DNA from: Porticoccaceae bacterium
Lineage (GTDB): Bacteria > Pseudomonadota > Gammaproteobacteria > Pseudomonadales > Porticoccaceae
Direction: 5' to 3'
Assembly (NCBI GenBank): GCA_018654575.1
Contig: JABILI010000082.1
Location: 1 to 33,058 of the forward strand
DNA: 33,058 bases
Positions 16,962-25,227 of this stretch are shown piece after piece. The notes under the pieces are model-generated. The model had not been told where the DNA came from, did no database searches, and saw only the letters and a program-made list of their open reading frames with translations. Every line of letters begins with the position of its first letter. Positions within the stretch are counted from its first letter, which is position 1. Made by a program: the position numbers and the translations under genes.

Positions 16962-16975
16962 AATAAATATTTATT
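16962..16975. promoter_or_regulatory. 14-bp perfect AT palindrome upstream of korC
   Basis: AATAAATATTTATT is self-complementary and ends 15 nt before the korC start codon. A GC-containing partial palindrome CTCG-N6-CGAG lies at 16934-16947. Either could be an operator; neither matches a binding site that I recognise. Confidence 0.3.
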
Positions 16976-16990
16976 TCACGAGACTAGAAC

Positions 16991-18763
16991 TTGAAAGCAA
17001 CAAATATAAAAAACCCCGAATACTTCCATAAAGTGGTTGATTGCCAGTACGCGTGTCCAGCGCATACGCCGGTTCCCGAGTATATCCGCTTGATAGCTAG
17101 GGAACGCTATACCGACGCCTATATGGTTAATTGGGAGTCTAATGTTTTTCCCGGTATTTTGGGGCGCACCTGTGATCGTCCATGCGAACCGGCCTGTCGA
17201 CGCGGTCGGGTAGAGGATGAACCGGTTGCCATATGCCGTTTGAAACGGGTGGCTGCTGACAATAAAGACGATATTCAAGATCGCCTACCAAATATTCCAG
17301 ATAAAAAGAACGGCAAACGTGTGGCCTTGATTGGCGGTGGCCCAGCCTCACTGACGGTGGCCAGAGATTTGATGCCTTTGGGCTACAGTATTGACCTGTA
17401 TGATGATCAAACTGGTGGTGGAGGCATGATGAAGAGTCAGATTCCCTCGTTCCGACTACCAGAATCTGTTCTTAATGAAGAGGTCGATTATATTCTCGAT
17501 ATGGGAGTGGTTACTCACTTCAACACAACCGTTGATAGCCTCAAAGAAATATTGGATAAAAAGTACGACGCGGTCTTTATAGGCACGGGGGCACCGCGAG
17601 GCAAGGATTTAAACCTTGCGGGTCAAGCTGATGCCGGAGCGCACATACATATTGGGATAGACTGGTTATCTAGTGTTGCCTTTGAACATAGCAATAATAT
17701 AGGCAAGCGTGTTGTGGTCCTTGGTGGCGGTAACACCGCTATGGATTGTTGTCGAACAGCTCGCCGGCTAGGTGGTGAGGACGTCAAGGTGATTGTCCGT
17801 AGTCCTTTTGCCGACATGAAAGCGTCGCCTTGGGAAAAAGAAGATGCTATGCACGAAGACATTCCCATTATCGATAACCATGTTCCCCTAGCATTTGTGG
17901 TCGAGGATGGAAAGTTTATTGGGGTTACTTTTGATCGTGTTGATGCCGTTTATGACGATGATGGTCGTCGTCAGTTGGTTTCTACGGGTGAAGATCCTGT
18001 TTTGTTTGAGTGCGATGATGTCCTCATGGCTATTGGCCAAGAGAATAGCTTTCCTTGGATTGAACGTGATACAGGTATTAAGTTTGACGAATGGGGAATG
18101 CCTAAGGTTGATGAAACGACTTTCCAGTCAGCAATCAAACACGTGTTTTTTGGTGGCGATGCCGCTTTTGGACCCAAGAATGTTATTACGGCGGTTGCTC
18201 ATGGTCATCAGGCAGCCGTTTCTATTGATCATTTCTGCAACGGCAAGAATGTTACTGAGCGGCTCGCACCAGGAGTTACTCTTATAAGCCAGAAGATGGG
18301 AATTCATGAGTGGAGCTATGATAACGCAGTGCCGATTGATCTTCGCTATGTTGTGCCGCAGGCTGATAAGGCGTTAACCTTAAAAGACCGTAAGGTCGAA
18401 GTGGAGCTTGGGTATGATCTGAAAACAGCTTATGCAGAGGCCGAGCGCTGCTTGAACTGCGACGTACAGACGGTTTTTGAAGAGATTCGCTGCATCGAGT
18501 GTGATGCCTGTATCGATATTTGTCCTACAGATTGCATAACGTTTACGCCAAATGCGGAGGAAAAGCTACTGAGGAAAAAGCTCAGCGCTACTGCGACCAA
18601 TCTGTCCCAGGATCTTTATGTCTCTGAAGAATTACCCACTCATCGTGTCATGGTAAAAGATGAAGATATGTGCCTGCACTGTGGGTTGTGTGCAGAACGT
18701 TGCCCCACGACGGCTTGGGATATGAAGAAATTTTTATATACCGTAACCAAGGCGGGGCAATAA
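16991..18763 (+). CDS. korC: 2-oxoacid oxidoreductase NAD(P)/FAD subunit KorC-like (GltD-like with ferredoxin domain)
   Basis: The 590-aa protein couples the oxoacid oxidoreductase to NAD(P), probably reducing NADP+ with electrons from its partner subunits. An N-terminal Fe-S domain has Cys18/Cys22 and Cys61/Cys65/Cys69 (as in glutamate synthase small subunit). An FAD domain has GGGPAS (115-120), an NAD(P) domain has VVLGGGNTAMD, and a second FAD segment is FFGGDAAFGPKNVITA. A C-terminal two-[4Fe-4S] ferredoxin domain has Cys501/504/507/511 and Cys561/564/567/571. The TTG start is forced: a stop codon lies two codons upstream and the conserved sequence begins at once. A large subunit of glutamate synthase is absent, and korA follows after 2 nt, so KorC fits best. 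Confidence 0.85.
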   Translation: MKATNIKNPEYFHKVVDCQYACPAHTPVPEYIRLIARERYTDAYMVNWESNVFPGILGRTCDRPCEPACRRGRVEDEPVAICRLKRVAADNKDDIQDRLPNIPDKKNGKRVALIGGGPASLTVARDLMPLGYSIDLYDDQTGGGGMMKSQIPSFRLPESVLNEEVDYILDMGVVTHFNTTVDSLKEILDKKYDAVFIGTGAPRGKDLNLAGQADAGAHIHIGIDWLSSVAFEHSNNIGKRVVVLGGGNTAMDCCRTARRLGGEDVKVIVRSPFADMKASPWEKEDAMHEDIPIIDNHVPLAFVVEDGKFIGVTFDRVDAVYDDDGRRQLVSTGEDPVLFECDDVLMAIGQENSFPWIERDTGIKFDEWGMPKVDETTFQSAIKHVFFGGDAAFGPKNVITAVAHGHQAAVSIDHFCNGKNVTERLAPGVTLISQKMGIHEWSYDNAVPIDLRYVVPQADKALTLKDRKVEVELGYDLKTAYAEAERCLNCDVQTVFEEIRCIECDACIDICPTDCITFTPNAEEKLLRKKLSATATNLSQDLYVSEELPTHRVMVKDEDMCLHCGLCAERCPTTAWDMKKFLYTVTKAGQ

Positions 18764-18765
18764 CA

Positions 18766-20613
18766 TTGAAAAACATTAAAAGTGTCAATGAGTTCGTCAT
18801 TAAATTTGCTAACGTCAATGGAACAGGTTCAGCCAGTGCAAACAATTTGTTTGCCAAGGCTTTATTCAGAATGGGTATACCGGTTAGTCCCAAAAATATT
18901 TTCCCATCAAACATACAAGGATTGCCTACTTGGTATGTAATTCGCGCTAGCGCAAAAGGTTATCTGGGAAGGCGAGGAGGCGTTGATATCATGCTAAGTG
19001 TCAACCCTCAAAGCATAGCTAGTGATATCAAGGAAGTACTGCCTGGAGGATACTTCATTCATGACAACACCAAGCCACTGGACCTTCGCTTAGACCGCAG
19101 TGACATTACCATCATCGGTGTGCCTCTGACCAAAATGTGCCTGGCAGAGTATAAAGATCCTCGCCAGCAGCAGCTGTTTAAAAATGTGATTTACGTCGGG
19201 GCTCTGGCAGCGTTACTCGACATCGATTTTGCGGTGTTAACAGATCTTTTGGCTGACCAGTTTCGAGGCAAAGAAAAACTGATTGCCCCTAATGTCCATG
19301 CTCTTGAACTTGGTTATCAATATGCCAAGGAAACCTATAGTTGTCCTATTTCTATCAAAGTGTCACGGATCAATAAAGTCGGTGATAGTATTTTGATTGA
19401 TGGAAATACAGCCATGGGTTTGGGAGCGGTTTACGGAGGTGCTACGGTGGCCGCGTGGTACCCAATAACGCCCTCAACCTCAATGGTTGAAGCGTTTGAA
19501 AAGTATTGTACGCGTCTGCGTGTTGACCCCGGGTCTGGGCGGAAAAATTATGCGATTGTTCAAGCTGAGGATGAGTTAGCTGCCATTGGTATGGCTATTG
19601 GTGCTAACTGGAATGGCGCGCGATCTTTTACCTGTACTAGTGGTCCGGGGGTTTCGCTGATGAGTGAATTTCTAGGGTTGGCCTATTTTGCAGAAATCCC
19701 TGTTGTGTTGATTAATGTGCAGAGAACGGGACCGTCTACGGGTATGCCGACTCGTACACAACAGGGCGATATCGTGGCGTGTGCATATGCCTCTCACGGA
19801 GACACCAAACAAGTACTGACATTCCCAGCAACACCGAAGGAATGTTTTGACTTCACAGCAGATGCTTTTGACCTTGCTGAATGCTTGCAGACGCCTGTAA
19901 TTGTTGTTTCTGACCTAGATCTTGGAATGAATGATCATATGTCAGAACCTTTAGAGTGGGATAAAGGGCGTAACTACGACCGGGGCAAAGTGTTATCAGC
20001 CGAGGAACTCGACAATACCGAGGAATTTGGTCGTTATCTGGACGTTGATGGCGATGGTATATGTTATCGGACGTACCCAGGTACCCATCCAACGAAAGGC
20101 TCTTTCTTTACGCGCGGTACCTCCCGAAACGAGTTTGCTGTCTATACTGAGGACGGCAATGAATATGCCGCTAATATGATCCGCTTATTACGTAAGTGGG
20201 AAACCGCCAAAGAGTATGTGCCCGAGCCTATCATCCAGCAGGCGTCTCCTAAGCGGGACTATGGTGTAATCTGTTTTGGTACGAGTGAGCCATCCACCTT
20301 GGAAGCTAGGGACTACTTAGCTAAACAGGGAATCCGTCTAGACTACATGCGAATTAGAGCCTTCCCCTTTAATGATGACGTAGAAGTCTTTATTGAAAAG
20401 CATGACATGGTTTTTGTGGTGGAACAAAATCGAGATTCTCAGATGCGTAGTTTGTTAATGGCCGAGTTTGAATTTGGGCATGACAAAATCAAATCAGTAT
20501 TAAGTTTTGATGGTGATCCTATCAGCGCTCGCAATATTCGTAAGCAGATCTTGAAAAAACTACCTGGCGACAATGTGACGCCTATCCGCGGTAATGCTAA
20601 GGAAACAGTTTAA
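18766..20613 (+). CDS. korA: 2-oxoacid:acceptor oxidoreductase alpha subunit KorA (fused gamma-alpha)
   Basis: The 615-aa subunit joins a gamma domain (residues 1 to about 190, with GTGSASANNLFAKALFRMG and FPSNIQGLPTWY) to the alpha domain, which starts near DGNTAMGLGAVYGG. YPITPSTS from Tyr232 is the substrate-pocket motif of this family. Such enzymes decarboxylate a 2-oxoacid with CoA, TPP and Fe-S clusters. 2-Oxoglutarate is the likely substrate, by similarity of arrangement to KorABC, but this is inference. The TTG at 18766 is chosen because the upstream extension only overlaps korC and the family N-terminus starts there. It is 2 nt after korC and 1 nt before korB. Confidence 0.86.
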   Translation: MKNIKSVNEFVIKFANVNGTGSASANNLFAKALFRMGIPVSPKNIFPSNIQGLPTWYVIRASAKGYLGRRGGVDIMLSVNPQSIASDIKEVLPGGYFIHDNTKPLDLRLDRSDITIIGVPLTKMCLAEYKDPRQQQLFKNVIYVGALAALLDIDFAVLTDLLADQFRGKEKLIAPNVHALELGYQYAKETYSCPISIKVSRINKVGDSILIDGNTAMGLGAVYGGATVAAWYPITPSTSMVEAFEKYCTRLRVDPGSGRKNYAIVQAEDELAAIGMAIGANWNGARSFTCTSGPGVSLMSEFLGLAYFAEIPVVLINVQRTGPSTGMPTRTQQGDIVACAYASHGDTKQVLTFPATPKECFDFTADAFDLAECLQTPVIVVSDLDLGMNDHMSEPLEWDKGRNYDRGKVLSAEELDNTEEFGRYLDVDGDGICYRTYPGTHPTKGSFFTRGTSRNEFAVYTEDGNEYAANMIRLLRKWETAKEYVPEPIIQQASPKRDYGVICFGTSEPSTLEARDYLAKQGIRLDYMRIRAFPFNDDVEVFIEKHDMVFVVEQNRDSQMRSLLMAEFEFGHDKIKSVLSFDGDPISARNIRKQILKKLPGDNVTPIRGNAKETV

Positions 20614-20614
20614 T

Positions 20615-21667
20615 ATGAGCTATGAACGGCCCAAATTTCGTCATCCGAATACTGAAATTAATGACTTGGGATACGCCCGCCAAGATTATGAAGGCGCACT
20701 ATCCACGCTATGCGCCGGCTGTGGCCACGACTCAATTTCGGGAGCCATTGTACGGGCCTGTCATGAGCTTTCTATTGAGCCTTATAGGCTAGCTAAGCTA
20801 TCTGGGATTGGTTGCTCATCGAAGGCTCCGACGTATTTCCTTGGCAATTCGCATGGGTTTAATTCAGTACATGGCCGAATGCCTTCAGTGGTTACAGGTG
20901 CCGCCATGGCTAATCGTGATTTAATCTACCTTGGAGTGTCAGGCGACGGTGATACTGCATCCATAGGGATGGGGCAGTTTGTGCATGCTGCTCGCAGAAA
21001 CCTGAATATGGTTTATATCGTAATGAACAATGGTTGTTATGGCCTGACAAAAGGCCAAGATTCAGCCACTGCCGATGAAGGTTCCAGGAGTAAGAAGGGT
21101 GATCCCAGCCCCTTTGAATCGATTGATCTGTGCGCGTTATCCTTGCAGGTAGGTGCCACTTTTGTCGCTCGCAGTTTCTCTGGTGATAGAGATCAGCTGG
21201 TTCCCCTGATTAAGGCTGCCATTTCTCACCGTGGATTTGCTTTAATTGATGTAGTTTCTCCCTGCGTAACCTTTAACAATAATGCAGACTCTACTAAATC
21301 GTACGATTTTACAAGAGAACACTTAAAATCGACGGGTACCATGGACTTCGTGCCAATGAGGGAGGAAATAACAGCGCGATATGCGCCTGGAAGTTCACAT
21401 GAAGTGACTCTCCACGATGGCTCGGTTATCCACCTTTACAAAATGGGGAAGGGCATAGATCCTCTAAATAGAGTCTCAGCGCTTAATGCTTTGGAGGAAT
21501 GTAAGCAGGAAGGGCGAATTCTCACTGGCCTGTTGTATATGGACCCAGATTCGAAAGAACTTCACGAGGCGATAGGGACGGTTAAGCGGCCCTTGAATCA
21601 GCTAACAGAGCGCGAGCTCTGTCCTGGTAATTCGGTGTTGCAAAACATCAATGCCAGCCTACGTTAG
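20615..21667 (+). CDS. korB: 2-oxoacid:acceptor oxidoreductase beta subunit KorB (TPP-binding)
   Basis: The 350-aa beta subunit holds thiamine diphosphate and one [4Fe-4S] cluster. GDGD (110-113) through MNNGCYGLTKGQ (137-148) is the TPP/Mg motif. Cys33 and Cys36 in LCAGCGHD, Cys67 in GIGCSSK and Cys217 in SPCVTFNN are the four expected cluster ligands. The ATG at 20615 directly follows the korA stop and has AAGGA at 20599-20603; an earlier in-frame ATG within korA is unlikely. The three genes form one compact operon. No intrinsic terminator was found in the 60 nt before betB. Confidence 0.9.
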   Translation: MSYERPKFRHPNTEINDLGYARQDYEGALSTLCAGCGHDSISGAIVRACHELSIEPYRLAKLSGIGCSSKAPTYFLGNSHGFNSVHGRMPSVVTGAAMANRDLIYLGVSGDGDTASIGMGQFVHAARRNLNMVYIVMNNGCYGLTKGQDSATADEGSRSKKGDPSPFESIDLCALSLQVGATFVARSFSGDRDQLVPLIKAAISHRGFALIDVVSPCVTFNNNADSTKSYDFTREHLKSTGTMDFVPMREEITARYAPGSSHEVTLHDGSVIHLYKMGKGIDPLNRVSALNALEECKQEGRILTGLLYMDPDSKELHEAIGTVKRPLNQLTERELCPGNSVLQNINASLR

Positions 21668-21727
21668 TCAGTTTAAAATCACTAAGCGGCCATGTCCTCC
21701 TGAGTATCCTGACGTTTGGCGTAGTCC

Positions 21728-23182
21728 TTAAAAAGGAGACTCCATATCATTCATACGCACAAAAACAGACTTTAATTGTGAGTAGTGAGAAATAGCTTCT
21801 TTAGAGTTTTCACGACCAACCCCTGACATTTTGACACCTCCAAAAGGGACTTCAACTGGAGCGTCATTGTACGAGTTGATAAAGCAAGTCCCAGACTGAA
21901 GTTCATCAATCACTCGGTGGGCACGGCTAATATCAGCGGTAAAGATACCTGCAGCTAAACCGAATTCTGTGGCGTTTGCTCTGATTATAACCTCTGCTTC
22001 ATCTTCAAAGTCTAAAACGGACATCACTGGGCCGAATATTTCCTCACGAGCAATGGTCATGTTGTCGCTTACATCAGCAAAAACGGTCGGTTGTATGTAA
22101 TAGCCTTCTCCGGAGATACGATTGCCACCAGTGACCAGTCGAGCACCTTCTTCTTTGCCCTTTTTAATAAATCCTAGCACCAACTCTAATTGCCGCTCAC
22201 TCGCCATAGGGCCAAAGTTTGTTGCCTCATCCTGAGGATCACCAATAACAGCGAGATCGAGCCGCTCACATAATCTTTTTAAGAAGGCATCCTTAATGCC
22301 CGACTGAACGAAAACTCGGGTACCATTTGAGCAGATTTGTCCGGTAGAATAGAAATTGGCCAAAATAGCGCCGCTCACGCAATTGTCTAGATCGGCGTCA
22401 TCAAAGATAATTAGAGGCGATTTCCCGCCTAATTCCATAGTGACATGCTTCATTCCGGCGGCTGCGGAGGCATATACCTTGCGACCAGTAGGCACCGACC
22501 CCGTTAACGACACTTTGTCCACACGAGGATCAGACACTAAGGCGGCGCCGACGTCTCCCGCACCTTGGACTACATTATAGAGGCCTGGAGGAAGGCCGGC
22601 TTCGACCAAAATCTCAGCCACTTTTAATGCGCACATTGGTGTTGTTTCAGATGGCTTGAATATCATGGCATTACCGCAAGCAAGCGCAGGCGCGCCTTTC
22701 CAACAAGCAATTTGCATTGGATAATTCCACGCACCAATCCCGACACACAAACCTAGCGCTTCGCGGCGAGTGTAGGCCCAGTTTCCATCCGCCAAGGGGA
22801 TGTACTCTCCGGTTAAGGACCCCGCCAAACCACCAAAATATTCCAAGGCATCCGCTGCGCTTGTTGCATCAGCACAGAGGGTCTCGGATAGGGGTTTTCC
22901 TGTGTCATAGGTTTCCAGAACAGATAAATCGTAATTACGCTCACGAATAATGTCAGCTGCCCGGCGTAAGACACGGCCACGTTCAGTTCCCGATAGTTTC
23001 GCCCAACCTATTTGCGCTCTTTTAGCACTCTCGACCGCTCTTTCAATAATCGCAGGCGTTGCAGAATATACACGTCCAATTATGGTCCCAGTGGCGGGAT
23101 AGATGACCTCAATGGGCGTACCATTATCATCTTCGACATATGCGCCATCAATAAAGTGGCTTGCTATAGGTTGTATAAACAT
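21728..23182 (-). CDS. betB: Betaine-aldehyde dehydrogenase BetB-like
   Basis: The 484-aa enzyme belongs to the NAD-dependent aldehyde dehydrogenases and follows the E. coli BetB pattern over its length. Oxyanion Asn153 is in GAWNYP, the catalytic base Glu250 in MELGGKSP, and the nucleophile Cys284 in [31 protein letters not shown] and SGVGRENS are also seen. BetB oxidises betaine aldehyde to glycine betaine, an osmoprotectant. However, no betA, betI, choline transporter or sulfatase lies nearby, so another aminoaldehyde substrate is possible. It is convergent with the kor operon and starts 31 nt after the cupin gene on the same strand, so the two may share a transcript. Confidence 0.82.
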   Translation of the reverse strand: MFIQPIASHFIDGAYVEDDNGTPIEVIYPATGTIIGRVYSATPAIIERAVESAKRAQIGWAKLSGTERGRVLRRAADIIRERNYDLSVLETYDTGKPLSETLCADATSAADALEYFGGLAGSLTGEYIPLADGNWAYTRREALGLCVGIGAWNYPMQIACWKGAPALACGNAMIFKPSETTPMCALKVAEILVEAGLPPGLYNVVQGAGDVGAALVSDPRVDKVSLTGSVPTGRKVYASAAAGMKHVTMELGGKSPLIIFDDADLDNCVSGAILANFYSTGQICSNGTRVFVQSGIKDAFLKRLCERLDLAVIGDPQDEATNFGPMASERQLELVLGFIKKGKEEGARLVTGGNRISGEGYYIQPTVFADVSDNMTIAREEIFGPVMSVLDFEDEAEVIIRANATEFGLAAGIFTADISRAHRVIDELQSGTCFINSYNDAPVEVPFGGVKMSGVGRENSKEAISHYSQLKSVFVRMNDMESPF

Positions 23183-23213
23183 GGGGTTCTCTTTTAAGTA
23201 TTAAGTAAGCCGT

Positions 23214-23567
23214 TTATTTTAGCTCTGTTTCTAGAATCACAACCGCTGTTTCGCCAATATTCCTAACGTTGTGTGTGGTCGCCGGTAAAAAAAGGGTTTG
23301 TCCATCAGTGGCTACTAATGTGGTGCTGGGTTTCCGGTTATCTTCGGGTATCAAAATTAGCGTCCCGCCTTTAATAAAATAGACCACTCGATTGTCATAG
23401 GTATGAGTATGCATGCCAGATTCCGTGCCAACCGGGTAGGTGAGGCGCACAACTTCAACGTCTGCGTTATTAAGTACAACTTCTCTCTGACCTGATGATG
23501 CTGCCAATGAGTAGGGAGCACAAAATAAAAGTGCTGTACATAAACTAATGGTTCGAACCCTATCCAT
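23214..23567 (-). CDS. Small secreted cupin-domain protein
   Basis: The 117-aa product has a signal peptide (residues 1 to about 22, cleavage near SLAAS) and a single cupin fold. GMHTHTYDNRVVYFIKGG gives His53 and His55, and PATTHNVRN gives His99. The glutamate expected in the first cupin motif is replaced by Asp/Asn, so metal binding may rest on three histidines. It is probably periplasmic, with unknown substrate. Its signal peptide and ribosome site are nearly identical in DNA to those of the 232-aa secreted protein (compare 23530-23576 with 24625-24674), so the leader was copied. GGAGGATTT precedes the ATG. Confidence 0.7.
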   Translation of the reverse strand: MDRVRTISLCTALLFCAPYSLAASSGQREVVLNNADVEVVRLTYPVGTESGMHTHTYDNRVVYFIKGGTLILIPEDNRKPSTTLVATDGQTLFLPATTHNVRNIGETAVVILETELK

Positions 23568-23576
23568 AAATCCTCC
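23530..23576 (-). repeat. Leader/signal-peptide repeat, copy 1 (cupin gene)
   Basis: This segment covers the ribosome site, start codon and first codons of the cupin gene. It matches 24625-24674 with only a few substitutions and a 3-nt indel. Both encode a TISLCTAL segment. Confidence 0.85.
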
Positions 23577-23591
23577 CGCGCTGTTTTTTTA

Positions 23592-23957
23592 TCATTCGCT
23601 AACGAAGACCGTTCCATCTTCAAACTCAATCTCGCGTAGGTACATCGTAAACTCTCGGCGTCCTTTCCTTCCGGTCGCCTTAATTTTCGAACCCACCTTC
23701 AAAAGATCTAATGAGACGCCTTGCCTTTCTAAGGTGTTTCTCGACTTGGACTCTATTAACCAGAAAGTTTTATCGCCTTGTTCGTTGGTATTTTTGATAA
23801 GCACGGAGGCATGAGGGTTCTGAAAACGAACTCGCTCGATAATACCCTCGACTGAAATTATTTCTTGCGTGAAATTCGCATTCGTCGAATGATGTGCGCT
23901 CACGCAAAATGGAATACTTAGTAATGTCGCAATCAATAAGATTTTTTTCATCTTCAT
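23592..23957 (-). CDS. Secreted DUF6152-like protein
   Basis: The 121-aa protein has a signal peptide (residues 1 to about 21, FCVSA) and a mature part starting HHSTNANF. The pattern HHS..F at the mature N-terminus, G.IERVRFQNPHASVLI, FWLIESKSRNTLERQGV and a G.I..TGRKGRR segment fits the DUF6152 family of periplasmic small beta proteins, whose function is unknown. MKMKK allows a start at 23957 or 23951. It lies 10 nt from the 232-aa gene upstream and 24 nt from the cupin gene downstream, all minus strand, so the three form an operon of secreted proteins. Confidence 0.65.
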   Translation of the reverse strand: MKMKKILLIATLLSIPFCVSAHHSTNANFTQEIISVEGIIERVRFQNPHASVLIKNTNEQGDKTFWLIESKSRNTLERQGVSLDLLKVGSKIKATGRKGRREFTMYLREIEFEDGTVFVSE

Positions 23958-23966
23958 TCTTCTACT

Positions 23967-24665
23967 CTAATTCGCATTGAGTTCATCGAACCAATTATAG
24001 TTTGCTTCAGTGCAGTCATACACGTTAAGTTCGGTTTCGTCTGCCCGCCTGAAAAAATATTCAAGCACCAGAGGTTTTTCGAAGATCGATTCGTCGATAT
24101 AGGTATGGGTGATATGCAGTGTTTCACCCTCTACCTCTAACACTTCGATAGCAACTGTGCCAGGCACCTGGGGTATCCCGCGCGACGTTCGAATATATCC
24201 ATAGGCATGGTTCCTAGACTCAATAATTAGACGGTTGCCTTCGTAACTAGCAAACGACGAGCCCATTTCTGGAAAGAACGTGCCCTCTAAGTTTTGGGTG
24301 CTGGGTTGGTCCGTTAGTGCCGATTCGTCGCCCAAGGGTATCTCACGCCTGAGATCAAAGAGTTCGTAACTGATTAATATGCTTGTCCCTGTTTGTTCAA
24401 TCTTGATAGGTGCGCCTGGATTCGCCCAGATCCTCGATGAACTGGCCGGCGTGCAGTAAAGGCTGGGGTCATCTGCAAAGAGATCGTAGTCACTCTGCAG
24501 GCGTTGACCCTCTTCTCTCAGTAATATTTCACTCTCTGTGCCAGGTCCATTGAGCATCCATGTGCCACTTATATTCGCCTGCGCTATTGCAGTACCAAAT
24601 ACGCCAAGCGAGATAATGTAAACTAGTGCTGTACACAAACTAATGGTTCGATTAATCCGATTCAT
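23967..24665 (-). CDS. Secreted protein of unknown function, 232 aa
   Basis: I do not recognise a family. A signal peptide (about residues 1-28, cleavage near GTAIAQA) is followed by NISGTWMLNGPG, an opening typical of lipocalin-like or small beta-barrel periplasmic proteins. Two cysteines (in LYCTPASS and VYDCTEANYNW) could form a disulfide. GGAGG lies 4 nt before the ATG, and a 33-codon membrane-peptide gene ends 12 nt upstream. The transcript probably starts at the palindromic promoter at 24859-24886. It leads an operon with the DUF6152-like and cupin genes. Confidence 0.65.
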   Translation of the reverse strand: MNRINRTISLCTALVYIISLGVFGTAIAQANISGTWMLNGPGTESEILLREEGQRLQSDYDLFADDPSLYCTPASSSRIWANPGAPIKIEQTGTSILISYELFDLRREIPLGDESALTDQPSTQNLEGTFFPEMGSSFASYEGNRLIIESRNHAYGYIRTSRGIPQVPGTVAIEVLEVEGETLHITHTYIDESIFEKPLVLEYFFRRADETELNVYDCTEANYNWFDELNAN

Positions 24666-24674
24666 AAATCCTCC
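24625..24674 (-). repeat. Leader/signal-peptide repeat, copy 2 (232-aa gene)
   Basis: This is the partner of 23530-23576, covering the ribosome site, ATG and signal-peptide start of the 232-aa gene. AGTGCTGTAC, AAACTAATGGTTCGA and CATAAATCCTCC are shared exactly. Confidence 0.85.
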
Positions 24675-24677
24675 AGG

Positions 24678-24779
24678 CTAAAAAGGAGACATTCCGTTAG
24701 CGTATCTGTAAATCAACAGTAAAACCCAGATTACTACACAGGTCTTAATTATATAAGCGGGTATGTTTTCTTTTTTCAT
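24678..24779 (-). CDS. Small single-pass membrane peptide, 33 aa
   Basis: A 33-codon frame encodes a peptide starting MKKENIPAYII, with one hydrophobic helix (about residues 9-24, rich in V, I, L) and a short polar tail ending MSPF. AAGGGA lies 5 nt upstream of the ATG, and the stop is 12 nt from the next ATG. It sits between the palindromic promoter and the 232-aa gene, so it is the first gene of that operon or a leader peptide. No homologue is known to me. Confidence 0.5.
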   Translation of the reverse strand: MKKENIPAYIIKTCVVIWVLLLIYRYANGMSPF

Positions 24780-24858
24780 TTTGATCCCTTTATTAAGGAG
24801 TTTAATGGACACCCTAAGGTTACTTTTTACCCTCACTCAATTAAATGTTAATTAACCG

Positions 24859-24886
24859 ATCATAGCTGAATAGCCCATCCAGTTAA
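24859..24886 (-). promoter_or_regulatory. Palindromic promoter, copy P3
   Basis: Read on the minus strand: TTAACT (-35), a 16-nt spacer, then TATGAT (-10). The 17-nt CTGGATGGGCTATTCAG (24866-24882) fills the spacer. It points to the 33-aa peptide gene at 24779 and the secreted trio. Confidence 0.6.
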
Positions 24887-24902
24887 AGCTGGGCTAGATT
24901 GA

Positions 24903-24934
24903 GATTCCACCTATGCAGATTGTTGTGTACTCTA
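24903..24934. repeat. 32-nt direct repeat, copy A
   Basis: It begins GATTCCACCTATGCAGATTG and matches 25176-25207 at 29 of 32 positions. It lies just upstream of promoter P3 and on the left flank of the 47-aa gene. Confidence 0.9.
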
Positions 24935-25026
24935 GGGCTGTGAGTGGTTAATTGCTTATCTGAAGAGTTTTGTCCAAACTTTAAACAAGAAGTTACCTGA
25001 TACACATAGTCAAAGGAGTCATTCTG

Positions 25027-25170
25027 ATGAAAGACCCACTAACTGAAGGATTGGAGGAAGCAGGGGAGATGTTTAAAAAACTTTACACAGACTTTATGAA
25101 AATCTATGAGAGTGAAGATAAGCCTGAAGATAGTTCTGAAAAAGTGGAAGGCAGTAAAGAAGAAAGTTAG
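25027..25170 (+). CDS. Small acidic protein, 47 aa, unknown
   Basis: The frame encodes a 47-aa soluble peptide starting MKDPLTEGLEEAGEMFKKLY, amphipathic at first and then highly charged (many Glu, Ser, Lys). AAAGGAG at 25012-25018, 8 nt before the ATG, is one of the best ribosome sites in the window and argues that it is translated. It is the only plus-strand gene in a minus-strand block and is flanked by the 32-nt direct repeats, so it may have been inserted as a unit. I recognise no family. Confidence 0.55.
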   Translation: MKDPLTEGLEEAGEMFKKLYTDFMKIYESEDKPEDSSEKVEGSKEES

Positions 25171-25175
25171 CATCG

Positions 25176-25207
25176 GATTCCACCCATGCAGATTGTTGTC
25201 GACTCTA
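25176..25207. repeat. 32-nt direct repeat, copy B
   Basis: This is the second copy of the 24903-24934 repeat with three substitutions, beginning 5 nt after the stop of the 47-aa gene. Confidence 0.9.
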
Positions 25208-25227
25208 TAGCAACGAGAACTTAACCT

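Noticed and set aside
16962-16975. AT palindrome as an FNR/ANR site for the kor operon
   Set aside because: An FNR site needs TTGAT-N4-ATCAA; the sequence lacks the TTGAT/ATCAA arms.
18670-18765. Extended N-terminus for KorA overlapping korC
   Set aside because: It reads the ferredoxin-domain codons of korC in a different frame; the conserved KorA sequence starts at the TTG at 18766.
24805-24855. 16-codon plus-strand frame with AAGGAG upstream
   Set aside because: It is very short, antisense to the P3 leader, and has no visible promoter; the ribosome-site match may be chance.
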